Of a stretch of DNA of 64,000 bases, positions 22,275 through 35,502 are shown in pieces. The position numbers and the translations under genes are program-made. This DNA is from Benincasa hispida (taxonomy: Eukaryota > Streptophyta > Magnoliopsida > Cucurbitales > Cucurbitaceae). A model generated the notes under the pieces. It did no database searches. It was not told the DNA's origin and worked only from the letters and a program-made list of their open reading frames with translations. How positions within the stretch are numbered: position 1 is the first letter of the stretch; each line of letters starts with the position of its first letter. The stretch is from NCBI RefSeq assembly GCF_009727055.1, contig NC_052354.1, positions 52,861,637 to 52,925,636 of the forward strand, read 5' to 3'.

Positions 22275-25200
22275 TCCCCCACAAGCGAACGAGAAGTTGC
22301 AGCGACTGTAAGCTTGGTCTTGAGATTGAGAAAGTGGGGACTTGGTAAGGCTTTTGTCATGATGTTTGCGAGTTGGTCTTCAAAGGGGAGAAATGTGACT
22401 GAAAGTTTCTTGAAGGCAACCTTTTCTCTGAGAAAATGAAGATCAATCTCAAGATATTTTGTTCGATTGTGTAAAACAGGATTGGCGGCCATGTAGATGG
22501 CACTGAGATTGTCGCAGAGCAACAAAGGGGTTGAGATTCAGCCAATGCCAATTTCAGTCAGAACGGATTGGATCTAGAGAACCTCGGCAGCATCATTAAA
22601 AAGACCACGATACTCTGATTCGACACTGGAACGAGAGACTAATTTTTGCTTGGAAGAGCACCAGAAGATGAGGCTGGAACCTAAGAAGACATAGAACCCG
22701 CTTGTGCTTCGTCTGTCATCTGGGCAGCTGACCCAATCTGCATCAGTGTAGCAGGTTAAGGCCAAAACAGAGGATTTGGTCTAAAGAATACCATGACTAG
22801 CAGTGCCTTTGAGGTAGCGAAGAAGCCTTTTTGCTGCTTGAAGATGTGAAGAGGTTGGGGCATGCATGAACTGACAGAGTTTGTTGACATTGAAACTGAT
22901 GTCGGGTCTGGTTAGAGTGCAGTATTGGAGGGCTCCTACTAAGCTTCTGTATTCAGAGGGGTTGTCTAGTGGTTGTCCATCAGTGAGTGATGAAATGGTA
23001 CCGACGGCCATAGAAGAATGCATGGGCTTGCAGTCGATAAGATTCGCACAATCAAGTAGGTTGTGAATGTATTTGGACTGAGATAAGTGTAAATGGTTTG
23101 ATGAGCGGGTTAACTGAATACCAAGAAAAAAAGATAGATCACTAAGATCTTTAAGTGCAAAATGAGTGTGTAAACAACTGATAAAGTGTTGGATAGTTGA
23201 AAAACTATTTCAGGTTACAATAATATCATCAACATAGATGAGATAGATGATTAGGGTGTGAGAATTGGGAAGATGAACATGGACGTATCAGATTTTGCAT
23301 TTGAGAAGCCCCACTGCATCAAACAGGTGTTGAGCTTTGAGAACCATGCACAAGGGCTCTGTTTGAGACCATACAAGGCTTTATGGAGGAGCAGGACATG
23401 ATCTAGATGTTGATTGCTTATAAACCCCGGTGGTTGCTTGATGTACACTTCCTCAGATAGGTCACCATTGAGAAAAGCATTATGCACGTCAAGCTGTCGA
23501 ATGACCCAATTGTTGGATAATGCAATGGATAGCACAATCTGGATGGTTGTAGGCTTTACAACTGGACTAAATGTTTCAAAGTAATCAATATCATAATCTT
23601 GGCTAAAGCCTTGAGTGACCAAGCAGGCCTTAAATCGAGCAATCTCACCTGATAGAGTATGTTTAAGCTTGAATACCCACTTACTACCAATTACCTTGCG
23701 ATCCTGAAGAAGAGATGTCAAGGACCATGTGTTGTTCGTATGAGTGCCTTATATTCCTCAAGCATAGCTTATTTCCATTTGGGATGAAGAAGTGCTTCCT
23801 TATATGATCGTGGTTCTGTTTTGTCCAAGTCAGTGACAACAAATAGCTAAGCCTTTGGTTTAAAGATGCCCTTTTTGGATCGTGTGATCATAGGATGGGT
23901 ATTGGTTGTGAGAATGAGGGGTTGTGGTGGGTCAGGAATGTTAGAAATGGTTAAGTGTGGTGAAGATGAGTGATTTGAGAAGGCAGGGGTGAGTGTTGGT
24001 GAAGGAAAAAGAATGAGGGAATTTAGTGAGCTAGTGGGAGGATCAGGTGGGTGAAGGGTAGGAACATTAGATTGGTTGGTTGGAAGGAGGGAGAGGGGAT
24101 GGAAGAAGATAGATAAGGGGAATCATGGTGGTGAACAGTATTGCTTTGAGAACTGGCAGTAGACCAATTTAGAGAGGAGGAGCAGGAAGGAGTGATAGGA
24201 ATAGGAATAGGAATGGAAATGATAAATGGGGGAAGAGACTGTGAAGGAGATTGTGTTTGAAGTTTATATATGAAAGGAAAGGCAGTTTCATTGAATACCA
24301 CATGCCTAGACATGCCTAGAGACATATATACGATCTGAAGTGGGATGAAGGCAGAGATATCCTTTATGTAAAGAAGTGTATCTTAAGAATATACATTCAT
24401 GAGACCGGTATTGAAGCTTATGATCATTAAACGGTCTAAGGAAGAGGAAACAGGCACAACCAAATACTTTAAGAAGCTGGTAATCTGGAAGCTTATTGTA
24501 TAGGATTTTATAGGGATACTTGTTGGCAAGGAGAGGTGTAGGTAACTGATTTATGAGATATGTGGCTATGTGGAAAGCAAAAGGCCAAAAAATGTGTGGA
24601 ACAGGGGAATGGGCAAACATGGACAATCCTACCTCAACAATATGTCTATTCTTTCGCTCAACAGTGCCATTTTGTTGGGAGGTGTAGGGGCAGGATAAAC
24701 GATGGAGTATGCCAAGTTTATCTAGAATAGGTGAGATGGCTTTGAATTCACCTCCTCCATCAGTTTAGATTGCTTTTATAATGATGGAAAATTGATTTGA
24801 TATCGTTGTTTGAAACTTGATGAAATAGGGGAGAACATCGGATTTTGCTTATATGGTGTATATCCAAGTGAAGCGTGAGAAAGCATCAATAAACAAGAGA
24901 AAATATCTGTCTCTATTCACTGAATTTATAGGGGAAGGACCCTCATACATCAGCATACACAATGTCAAAGAGAGAGGAGGGACGAGAAGTAGAAGTATGA
25001 AAAGGTAAACGATGGTTCTTGGCCATTTGACAGTGCTTGCAGACAGATACATTTGCATTACTTTTGTACTTCAGTCTGCATTTGGATAGAATAGACTGAA
25101 CTATTGGAATGGAAGGATGTCCCAAACGACGATGCCACAAGGAAATATCTGTGAATGTTGAAACAAAAGCAGTGGGATGAAGGGGGGGAGTAGATGAACT

Positions 25201-26894
25201 TGGAGCAGCTAGATTAATAGAGAGCTTGTATAGGCCACGTTCAAGTATGCCCCGGAGGAGTGGACTCTTGGTTTGAAGATCCTTCACAACAAATGAGTCA
25301 TGGAAAAATTCAACATAAGCATGATTGTCATAACATAAGCGATCTATGCTAATAAGGTTTCGAGAGATAAAATGTGTGTGAAGGATAGAGTGAAGATGTA
25401 CAGGAGTGTTAGATATAGGGGATAAAAGACTTACTATTACCTATCACGACTTGTTCACCACCATAATATGGAGTAGGCTGTTGGATATTGGACAGATCAA
25501 AGGTTATATGGTGAGTAGCTCCGGAATCCATATACCAGCCTTCATCCGGATGATTGGATTTACAAGCAGGGGGTGTAGTTACATAGGATAAGGATTGATT
25601 TGTGGTTGGAGTAGTTTGAGCAAAGTGAGCTTGGAGAAGGTGAATGGTCCGGTATTTGGGGTTATCAATATTGTAGCATGATATGGCTGTATGGCCAAGT
25701 TTATTGCAGATTTAACATTGAGGCCTATTGGAGGAGTTTGATGGTTGATGAGGGGGTGGTTGTTGACTCGGGAAGGGGATCGAGGAAAGGTATGGTCAGC
25801 AACATTAATAGGAGAGAAAGAAGGATTAGAAAGAATACCTGGAAGAGGGGGGAGGGGGGGTCTGAAGGATGGTCTACTGTGTTGTTGCCAGTGAGGTCGT
25901 CGCGTTTGTAGAGAAAGATGGGTAACATTGGCTTGGACGTGTTGGAGTTGATCCATGGCAGTTTGTGTTTCCAACCGAGAATCATATGCGATAAGTAGGC
26001 TTCTAACATCAGCTATGGAGGGGCGGTCAGTTCTGTTCTAAATAGAAGTCACAAAAGGATTATACTCATTTCCCAGACCTTCAAGAATATAACCGAGATG
26101 GTCACGATAAAATAGAGGTTCTCCAATGGCAGCAAATTTATCGACAATATCCTTGATCTTTGCTAGGTACTGGGACACGGTGGTTCCTTCCTTATTTTCT
26201 GAAGTTGAGATCTCAGTCCCATGATTTGAGCTGTTGAATACGACTCATAAACCGTTTGAAGAGCTTCCCAAATCTCCAATGTTGATTCATAACCGACGAT
26301 TTCTCCCATTTTATCTTCATTTAGGGAGGAATAGAACCAACTCATAATAGTGCGATTGCACTTTTGCCAATAAAAAAAATGAGGGTTGATATGAGTCTGT
26401 TGAGGATGGAGATATTTGGGAGGTTGGGGATAGGTGTCGTCAATGAAACTTTCAAGGCCGTAACCCATGATTAAGTTTAGAAGCTGATTTTTCCAGAGGA
26501 GGTAGTTGGAATCATTGAGTTTGACGGTGAGGGATTGGGACATGTGAGGGAAGTTTGCTACTGAAGATTGCGGGGATGGGAGTGTGGAGAACAGATTATG
26601 TGGTACTTGGATCGAAAAAGGATGGTGGGTAGGAAAACCGGCATACTGAGAATGAAGGGGCGGTGGTGGAGGGCCATATTAGGGAGGGAAGAATGGGTTT
26701 TGAGTAGGAGGAGGAATTCATTGAGTAGTAGGTGGGGTAAACGATGGTGAGGATATGGAGATGTTGGTTGAAGGTGGGACTGTCGAGTGAGTACCTGGGT
26801 TTGATGTCACCAACAGAGTGAAATCTTCTTCTGATGTTCTCGAGCTTGATGCCATAAAGAAAGAAAAGGTAGGATGCTTATAGCTCTAATATCA

Positions 26895-27163
26895 TGTGGA
26901 AGACGAAGAGACAGTAAAGAGAAGAAAGGAACTTGGTAGACGAAGGACTCTGCACGATATGGTGGCTATCACAGAGTTGATATTTATTTATGTATAAAAT
27001 GCCACTTGGCACAAAGAGATAGGCGAAAGACAATAATCAGGAGAGAGAATAATAAAATCTTAACAACCAAAATAGTGAAAATGGAAAGTTGAAGAAAAAA
27101 CAGAAAAATGAAGAAATTCCTTTCAAAGGGAAAAACAGAAAAATTGGGCGTCTCTTTTTATCA
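26895..27163 (-). repeat. 5' LTR of the 22-27 kb copia element
   Basis: 269 bp, TG...CA ends. It is followed on the minus strand by the primer-binding site and bordered on its outer side by the CTTGT target duplication at 27164-27168. Confidence 0.92.
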
Positions 27164-27168
27164 CTTGT

Positions 27169-28009
27169 TTCAACTTATATATTACATTGAACATATGCAA
27201 TGCAGATAGTTCCAACTAGTATATTTATATGGCCCTTTAAAGTGTCGAATTGAGTTCAATTGAGTCATATATTTTTTAAGTTTATATGTTTGTGGGGTTT
27301 CTATTTGGGATATTTGGGTATTTGGTTAAGTTCATATGTCGAGAATATCTGATGTAGATAATTTGTTTGTATGATGATTGTTTTTCTTTGAATACATTTT
27401 TTATCCAATAATACTACATTTTTTTAATTAACTATAGATTAATTTTGTTTTATTGTTTTTTGTAGTGACACATATATTGTTGGAAGGTTTGAGAAATGGG
27501 ATTCATGATTTACTTTTGGATCATGTATTTCATTTTTTTTTTTTAATTTATGCGATTATTTTATAAATTTGTGCATGTGACGTTTTTAGTTAGTTGAATA
27601 AAATTATATTGGATTCATTGAAACAAACACAAATTTGGATCTAGTGAAATATCCCAAAAGGAAATTATAATATAATGACTATATTAATAATCATGTTAAA
27701 TTGTTTTACACAAAAAAATATGAAACAAATGTCACATTCTTCGTACCAATTATATGATATAGAAAAAGTTAAGAGAAATCGTACCCAATGTCTAAAATGA
27801 GGGTGTGGATTTGAAAATTTTCTATTTCTTTTTTCTTTTGGAAAATGTCTAAAAATTGAAACAAGGTGTTGCCGTTGGTGGTGGGACCTAGGAAGCAAGG
27901 TGTGATGCCCATATTGCCCTTTAACTACCCTGTATCCCATGGTGCACGCCTATTTTTTGGGATGTATAAAAATGTATTTGAAAAAAACTACAAAATATAC
28001 TAATATAAA
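27169..28009. other. intergenic region, nothing recognised
   Basis: AT-rich sequence with no supported gene or repeat boundary. Confidence 0.5.
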
Positions 28010-28215
28010 ACTGAAATTTAATGTTGGTTTAAAACTGACATTATAGGGGTACAATGTCGGTTGAAAATCGATATCGAAGATCGTGTTATAAAAGGTGTTT
28101 AATGTCGGTTTTAAACCGACATTATAGATGACCAAGATTTCAATGCAAATTATCTTTAATGTTAGTTTTCAACCGACATTGAATACTATTTTCGCAATGT
28201 CGGTTTTTCACATAC
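28010..28215. repeat. cluster of palindromic ATGTCGGTT/AACCGACAT words
   Basis: At least six copies of AATGTCGGTT or its complement occur in 200 bp, including a perfect palindrome of 11-bp arms at about 28102-28124. Such subterminal palindromes are typical of CACTA (EnSpm) element ends. I do not see the CACTA terminus itself, so the class is inferred. Confidence 0.5.
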
Positions 28216-29454
28216 ATTTTGTCAGTAATTATCCAATATTAAATGACTGTCATTTCTCCATTAATATATATATATATATATATAGTGTTTATGCACGTAC
28301 AAGTCAATAATATTTCTCTTTTACTTGTACAAGCACAAAATAAAATTTTAATTGCTTTCACAAATCCCTAATAATAGATCACAAAAGAAGAATCGGATGA
28401 TAATTTAACTCTAAAACCAAGGTAATCAACAAATTACCATAAAATTCATAAGGGTTACATAGCAAAATTAAAATTTTGTTAGATACAGAACTTACTTTTA
28501 AGATATAGAGTACAAACTAAAACTCTGTAAATATACACTAAAGTGCACACACACTTGTTGTCATTAGATGGTGTTTTCCAAACATAGTCTTTCAATTGTC
28601 CTTCATTATGTTCTCTCCACCATCCACCACAGATTTGATCCAAATCCAAAGCATGACTTCCTGCAAGGAGAAAAATGGGCAAACAACACATAATAAGAAT
28701 TCAACTACCCCACACAAGAGAATTTATGAAATTCGAGCTAGGAGCGAAATTAACCAAGTAAGAAAAAAAAAAGCATCATATTTTATTGATGCTTATCGAA
28801 TGATTAAACAATTTAAATCAGATATTAGAATGATGCTTATCGAAGGTTACTAATACGAAAATGTTACTAATGCAATAGAAATATTGATTCTGTTACAGAG
28901 TTACATACTAATAATTTAAATTGGATGTTAAAGAATGCTGGTATAGCAAATTCATCATATATTCATACTTGTAATGATTTTTAGCTATATGCTAGCATAG
29001 TGTTTTCACTTCTATTCTAAAATTTTTGGGACATTTCAAAACATGAATTGAAATTTAAATATTCAACAAGAATTTCAGGAGTATAAACATAGTAACCATA
29101 TAACAAGTTTTGTTGGTTGCCATGGCAAAATTTTGCATTCAAACTTTATATAAATAGTTTGTCAATTCTTATTTTCACTTCTATTATAATGAACATTGTT
29201 GCCTCCCTTACTTTCTTTCTTGTTTTGCCAGTTGCAACAAAAGGCATTAGTCATAACTCTCTTAAAAGCTAATATTATATCATTCACATATGAGATTCAA
29301 CAGTCATGAAGTGGGTTGTTTAACTTCCAATAAGATGCAAACAGAACACCTATATCATAAACAGAATCATCTCAGTATGTTAATTAGGTAGGTCTATACA
29401 ATGATTTTCTTTCCTAATCACCTAGCTTATTCTAAACTTTTTAATTCTTCATAT
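28216..29454. other. intergenic region
   Basis: No supported gene. It holds a short TA repeat at about 28264-28283. A minus-strand open stretch near 28560-28690 has no recognisable relative. Confidence 0.4.
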
Positions 29455-30065
29455 CCCACACTTCCATGAATGTGAAGCCCAATTCAAGCTAAAGATATCC
29501 TAAAATTTTGAATAAGATTAAATGTGAGAATTTCAAGCCAAAAGTGTGGTTAATCAAGCTAACAACTAGAAAAAGAAATAACAACTATATAAAAAAACAA
29601 CAGTAAAATTACAACAGTACAGTTTTTTTTACCGTAATCCTTCTATATGCTGCTTGTTTCACATTTTAGGCTATTACTTTGAGTTATTTTCTTGCCCAAC
29701 TATGCCTATTTGTTCAAATAACAGCCACTCTCAAAGAAATGACCAGTCTATGCTCCATACCAACCAAAAACAGTAGCTATAGGCCTCATTGAATAACTCA
29801 ACCATAAACAACCCAACCATAAACAACCCACACTTCTATAAATGTGAAGCCCAATTCAAGTTAAAGGTATCCTAAGATGTTTAATATGAATAAATGTGGG
29901 AATTTCAAGCTAAAAGTGTGGTTAGTCAAGCTTAAAAAAAAAAAAAGCAGTAAAATTACAGCAGTACAGTGTGTTAACAGTAACCCTTCTATGTGTTACT
30001 TGTTTCACATTTTAGGCTATTTTTTTGAGTTATTTTCTTGCCCAACTATGCCTATTTGTTCAAAT
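29455..30065. repeat. tandem repeat of about 350-370 bp, left part
   Basis: Two units, marked by ATGTGAAGCCCAATTCAAG at about 29471 and 29841 and by TTCACATTTTAGGCTAT near 29660 and 30006. The array is interrupted at 30066 by LTR insertions and resumes at 43015. The last five bases before the break, CAAAT (30061-30065), are repeated at 43015-43019 as a target duplication. Confidence 0.8.
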
Positions 30066-31377
30066 TGGAGGAGCTATGAGGTTTGTAGTGGAAGCAAGAT
30101 CGTTCCCAATTTCGATTTTTCAAATAATCAAAAGACAGTAAATATAAAATTATACATATTAACAGAATTTACAACATGCTTTAACAGAGGAAATTAAGGA
30201 AGAAATTAACTTACACTTGAAGCCAAATAAGCCTTCACGAAAAACTTTTTCTTCTCAATCCAATCACGAACCCTTCAATCTCCAAAAAAAAAAATAAATA
30301 AATAAAGCGCAACAACCCAAGTGGCCACCACCACAAGAAAACCTCATGTTTCTCTATAGAGATTGAGAATTAGCAAAAGTGTGTGGGCTTTGCTATATTT
30401 TGGAAAGATGGAAAGAAGAATTGGGAGGAAGCAGAGAGTACAGAAGAATGCTTCTTTAAAATTACACAAATACTCTGTGATCAGCCTTCTGTGAAGAAAA
30501 TGAAAAAAATTATTCAACATCCATTAACTACTGGTCACTCCACTAAAGACTGACAGCTGCATTCTTTGCAACTACAGATATATTTCTGTGTCCATTGGAT
30601 ATAATCAGTCAAAGATGTGATGACCCTTCATAAATTGCTCGTAAGTACAGCTAGGGCAAAATTACTGTTTTGCCCATGTAGTTACATCTAACTTCTTAAG
30701 TACCATTGATCCCTCTAATGAATAATAAGTCATAGTCCAACTATGACCAAACCCCTTTTAGGCCAAGAGAGGGTGTGACGCCACATTGTTCAAGCCCCGA
30801 AATCAGCCCTTAAGGGAGAAATTTATCTACTTACCCTCACATTAGGGAATGAGTGAATTATGTCTCGTGTAGTTGTGTTCCCAGCTCCCCAATAAGACAA
30901 ATCCAAAAAATGGTAGACTTATTAAGTCGGCGATCTAACCACTCTCACCCATACAAATTAAAGGACCGCCTTCATAGGCAAAAGTTCACAACTCACTCAT
31001 GATTCAAGTCATGTCATCTATGGTCATTCAGGTGAAATGTAAGTCTTTATTATTAACGGTGTTATATAATGAGACTATTCATTTCATGGTTCGGTCTTAT
31101 GAAAACTCCTTGTATAGAACACCCCTGCTTATATGTCTATACATGAATGATCAGGATCAGATCATTTGTAGCACTTAACAATTGTAATATCTACAAAGCG
31201 AGTTGTATTCGTAGTGTCACCAGGATAAGGTTCCTAGCCTTATCCATCTACTACAGACCATTTAGATTAGCACTTAAAGATGATCCACTTGTATATCTCT
31301 ACATACATGTTTAAGCTACATAATCGTATGTTAGTTTATTGGGTTTACGGGTTGATGCTACTAAATGTCAAATAAAA
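30066..31377 (-). repeat. solo LTR A, 3' part (outermost insertion)
   Basis: Together with 42926-43014 this forms one minus-strand LTR of about 1401 bp. It begins TGTTGGGGTTGATG at 43014 and ends TAGCTCCTCCA at 30066. Flanking duplications are CAAAT at 30061-30065 and 43015-43019. No internal retroelement sequence lies next to either edge, so it is a solo LTR left by LTR-LTR recombination. It was later split by element B. An open stretch at about 30220-30290 that looks like an exon is simply LTR sequence. Confidence 0.85.
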
Positions 31378-32432
31378 TATTGGATTGTATGTCCTAAAAC
31401 TCACAGTTTGTAATGTTAAACATATTCTATTATCAATAAAGATGTTATTGATGTTTATTCAATAAACTATTATTGAATATGTGAATTGCACTTCTAAAGT
31501 CTAAGTCCAATATACTAAAGATCTATGACTATTATATGAGTACATGAACTTTATGTGGAGACATAAGAGTAGACTGTCACATTCGCACTTTTCGAAGTTT
31601 CACTTAGCGATTGTGCGACACTTGTTCCTGCTCACGAACAAGTCAGCCATTTCGAATATGGACAGCCAATGGCACACCAGGTGCCTCTCGCAACATCCAC
31701 CCCCCATTTTAGAGAAAACGGGTTTGGAGAAAAGGTTTTCGCAAACAGTTTGATTGTAAGAATAGAGAAGAGGAAGATTGTAGTAGGCTAGAAAGCAACA
31801 AGTAACAACAACAGCTTTATAACATACTACTCCTCATGTCAATACATGAACGAATTAGGATCACTTCGTTTGTGGCACTTTACAACAAACCAACGAATTA
31901 GGATCTCATTGCATAAGATCGGACCAAGAATTAAGTCACTCTTACTTTATAACGTTGTTTATTGTTTAAGACCGACTATTTCAAAGCAATGACCTAGTTA
32001 ACTTGACCTTAATCCTGTGCTAACTATAAACTCCTATTTATTCGAAATTATCCTTAAATTTACATGGGTGAGGGTTGGCTCAACAACGCTGGCCCAATAA
32101 GCCCCTTATTTTAGGGGTAAGATCTGGTAGATAGTTGGGGACATAGAGTGCAAGACATAATTCACTCCTACCCGCTATTAGGGATAGTAGAGAGGTTGTT
32201 CCCTTAAATGCTGACGTCGGGTCTTGAACAATGGGCCCCACCCTCTTGTTGGCCCGAGAGGGACTTGGTTTAATGATTGGATCACAAACCAATTGTTCAT
32301 TAGAGGATCAATGGGACTTAAGGAGCAAGATATAATCTTGAGGGTAAAACAACTTTTGACCCAGCTATTATTACGAACAACCTGTGAAAGGTTAACTTAC
32401 TAATCTTTGTTATATCAAGTGGACATAATATA
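31378..32432 (+). repeat. 5' LTR of element B, first part, rearranged
   Basis: Matches the start of the 3' LTR (40978 onward) but begins TATTGG instead of TGTTGG. A block at about 31571-31898 does not align: roughly 245 bp is foreign, and about 31818-31895 is the reverse complement of the matching part of the 3' LTR (41265-41340). Alignment resumes near 31900 and runs to the ATATA target at 32428-32432. Confidence 0.8.
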
Positions 32433-34367
32433 TGTTGGATTGAGAAAGCAAGCAACGAAAGTAAAACAGGATCATTAAGCATCCTAATTCATTAATTTTG
32501 GCTTTAAACTAAGCATGCTCATAAACTAGAAACAGAGTTTCATCACTAACATTTAGAGAACACCTTGAATCATGATTCTCAGCTGCAACCTCCTTGTATT
32601 TAGCTCGTGAACCACCACAAGGACTTCTCTATTATTCTCTTGGTGCCTTAGATTGAGTTGTGAGACCAAAAATAAGCTTGAATTGAAAGGAATTTAGAGA
32701 GGAAGACAGGTTTATCGACTGGTTGAAGAATAGTTCTTCCAACACTATTTCTCAGCAAAATTCCAACTGAATCATCTCTTCTTCCACTCAAAATCTCAGG
32801 TTTATATTGCATAACTTTCATGCAACTAATAGCCTTGCATGAATCACAACTCATGCTTGAATTAACTGAGTTGAAGAAGAATGGAAAGTGAGTGAGCTGT
32901 TGAAACTTGAAGGTGGAAAAAATCAGTTTTCCATTTCCAATTTTCTTGTTTTTAATTTGATTTCTCAAAATCAAATAACATTTCTTTTTAAAACTGATTT
33001 TAAAAATCAATTTAATTTATAAATTGAAAATTTTATTGATTTAAAAAAAATTAGTTTAATAATTAATTTTCTAATAAAATTAATAAATTAATTAATCTTA
33101 TTAATTTAATATCAAATATTAAATTAATTCCTCACCAATTCCATTATCATGAATCCCTATTCATGAATTTAATATTTAAATCATATTTATATATTAATCG
33201 ATTCTCCAATTCCATTTAATTCCAATATTAAACGTGTAATTATATCAGATATAATTGCTAATTCCTTTAATTCTAATTTGAATGTTTCAAATTAACTTAT
33301 CACGCTACTCTAAGGTTAATCCATTTGTGAGTAGTAGGGGGCCCTGGTGGACCTACAGATCATGGGCTCTAGCGATCTAATATTAATTGGCTAAACTCTT
33401 TACACAGAATTAACCACCTTCGTTAACTGCTGGGTCACTCCACTAAAACCCGTAGTTGTATTCCCCTCACTGTAGATATATTGTATCCACTCGACATAAC
33501 CATGATTAGTAAGTTAACCCTTCGCAGGTTTTTTGTAATAACGGCTGGGTCAAAAGGTTGTTTTACCAAGATTACCTTTTGTTCCTTAAGTCCCACTATC
33601 CTCTAATAAACAATTAGTTTGTGATCCGATCATCAAACCTAGTCCATCTTGAGCTAATGAGAGAGTGATGCCCCTTGTTCAAGACTCGGAGTCAGTAGTT
33701 AAGGGAACAACGTATCTACAATCCTTGAAAGTGGGTAGGAATAAATTCCATCTTGCACCCTATGTCCCCAGCTATCTACCCGATCTTACCCCTGAAATGT
33801 GTGACTTATTGAGTTGGCGTTGTTGAGCTTACCCTCACCTATGCAAGTCTGAGGATAATCCCAAATAAACAGGAGTTCATAGTTAGCTCAGGATTAAGGT
33901 CAAGTTACCTAGGTCATCGCTTTGAAATAGTTAGTCTTAAACAGTAAACAACGTTTTAAAGTAAGAGTGACTTATTTTGTGGTTTGATCTTATGCAAACT
34001 CATTGCAGAGGACGCACCCACTCTTCATGTCATGACATATATGAATTAGAATCACTTCGTTTGTAGCACTTTACAATTTTTTTGTAACAACTACAGAGTG
34101 GGTCATATCCAATAGTGTTATCAGAATAAGGCACCCAACCTTATTCATATACTATAGACCATTTTGACTATTTACTTGAACTTGGTCCACTTTTATGTCT
34201 CCATATAAAGTTCAAGTACTCATATAATAGTCATGGATCTTTTAGTTTATTGGATTTATTTTTAAAATGAAATAAGCAATTCATATATTCAATAACAATT
34301 TATTGAATTTTTTTCAGAATAAGTTTAATGTTTACAAACCACGAGTTTTAGGACATAAAGCCTAACA
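32433..34367 (-). repeat. solo LTR C, nested in the 5' LTR of element B
   Basis: A 1935-bp minus-strand LTR starting TGTTAGGC at 34367 and ending CAATCCAACA at 32433. It is flanked by ATATA on both sides (32428-32432 and 34368-34372). The undisturbed target, ACATAATATATCTACAG, is seen in the 3' LTR of B at about 41874-41890. This is the youngest level of the nest. Confidence 0.88.
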
Positions 34368-35502
34368 ATATATCTACAGTGAGGGGGAGCGCAACTACTA
34401 GGTTTTAGTGGAGTGACCCGACAGTTAACGAATGGTGGTTAATTAGGTTAAAAAGATCAGCAGGTTAATTGTGGATCGTTGGAGCCTATGATCTGTAGGT
34501 TCATGAGGTTCTCCTACTAGCTCATATCAGACTAAACCTTAGAACAGTATGATGAACGAATTTGAAGTGTTCAAATTCGATTTTTGGAGCAAAGCCGTAA
34601 ATATCAACGATATATTTAACCTAATGCTTAATTGTGAATTAAACATAAAGGGAGAGAAAAATAAAAGATATTTAAATAAGATTTAAATATCAAGATTATG
34701 AACAAGGATTCATACAAATTGGGATAAGTATTGGATTTAATATTAAATTAAATTAATTAAACTATTTAATACTAATTTAATTTTAAAATTTATTATTAGA
34801 ATTAATTTTGAAATTAAATGGAATTGGTCAAAATTGCATTAAAAGTCAAATTATGTTACTAGGTAAAAAATGCAATGGAAGTCAAATTGTTGACTTTTGA
34901 CTTTTAAAAATAAAAAAGTCAAATTTGTTGACTTTGGATTTTGAGAGTTAAACTTTCACCAAGTTAGTGGAAAGATCCAACATTTTTTAGTGGGAAATGC
35001 CAACTTTTGTATGGCTAATTGTTGTTTTTATTTGAAGACATTTATCCCACTAAATCCACTTTGAGTTAGTGGATTTTTTAGTGTCAAATTCTTATCAAAC
35101 TCAAAGTTGAATGTGTTGCATGTAATGGTCTCTAAAAGAGAGTGTTATTTGTTTTTGAAAAACTCTTGGCCCTAGTGGAATTGGATGAGATTATGTGATA
35201 ATCTCATTTCAATTTTCTCTCAAATTCTTAACATTTTCCTCTCCAAATTAGTCACTTACCGGATTCCACCTCCCGTTCTAAGGTCGGAGAATAGTCGGAA
35301 AGATTCTCGTGCTGGTTTACAAATCGTTTGTGAGGAGATTGAAGTGGATTTGGAGAAGCTTCAAAGACTACAAAGATTGTATTCTTCCTCCCTCCCCCTC
35401 CCCACTTTTTGTTTTATTGCATGCATGCTTATCTTTGTAATTAATCTAATTATAGAACTTTAGATCCATTTTTCTTCCATTGTGCATGTAGTCATTCCAT
35501 CA
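34368..35502 (+). repeat. 5' LTR of element B, second part
   Basis: Aligns with 41880-42920 of the 3' LTR and ends GTCATTCCATCA just before the primer-binding site. An open stretch at 35185-35463 is LTR sequence, not a gene. Confidence 0.85.

Larger units (their letters stand above)
22004..27163 (-). mobile_element. full-length Ty1-copia retrotransposon, decayed
   Basis: A 5160-bp element with LTRs at 22004-22274 and 26895-27163 and identical flanks CTTGT (21999-22003 and 27164-27168). Read on the minus strand, the primer site TGATATTAGAGC (26894-26883) is a two-mismatch version of the initiator-tRNA-Met site. The polypurine tract GTGGGGGA is at 22282-22275. Polyprotein order is Ty1-copia: gag/UBN2 from ATG 26543, zinc knuckle near 25715-25680 with a stop codon inside it, protease YMDSGATHH near 25520, and integrase GAG-pre and HHCC near 25290-25000. 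Reverse transcriptase follows at 23721-23220 with YVDD intact but one frame shift before it, then RNase H at 22770-22230. Several stops and shifts make it non-functional. Confidence 0.93.

Noticed and set aside
28479..28691. Minus-strand ORF with a WWREHNEGQLKDYVW stretch
   Set aside because: No recognisable family, no supporting exons, repeat-rich surroundings.
30215..30290. Exon-like minus-strand stretch (RDWIEKKKFFVKAYLAS) followed by GT
   Set aside because: It lies inside solo LTR A, whose ends are fixed by the CAAAT duplication; no neighbouring exons fit.
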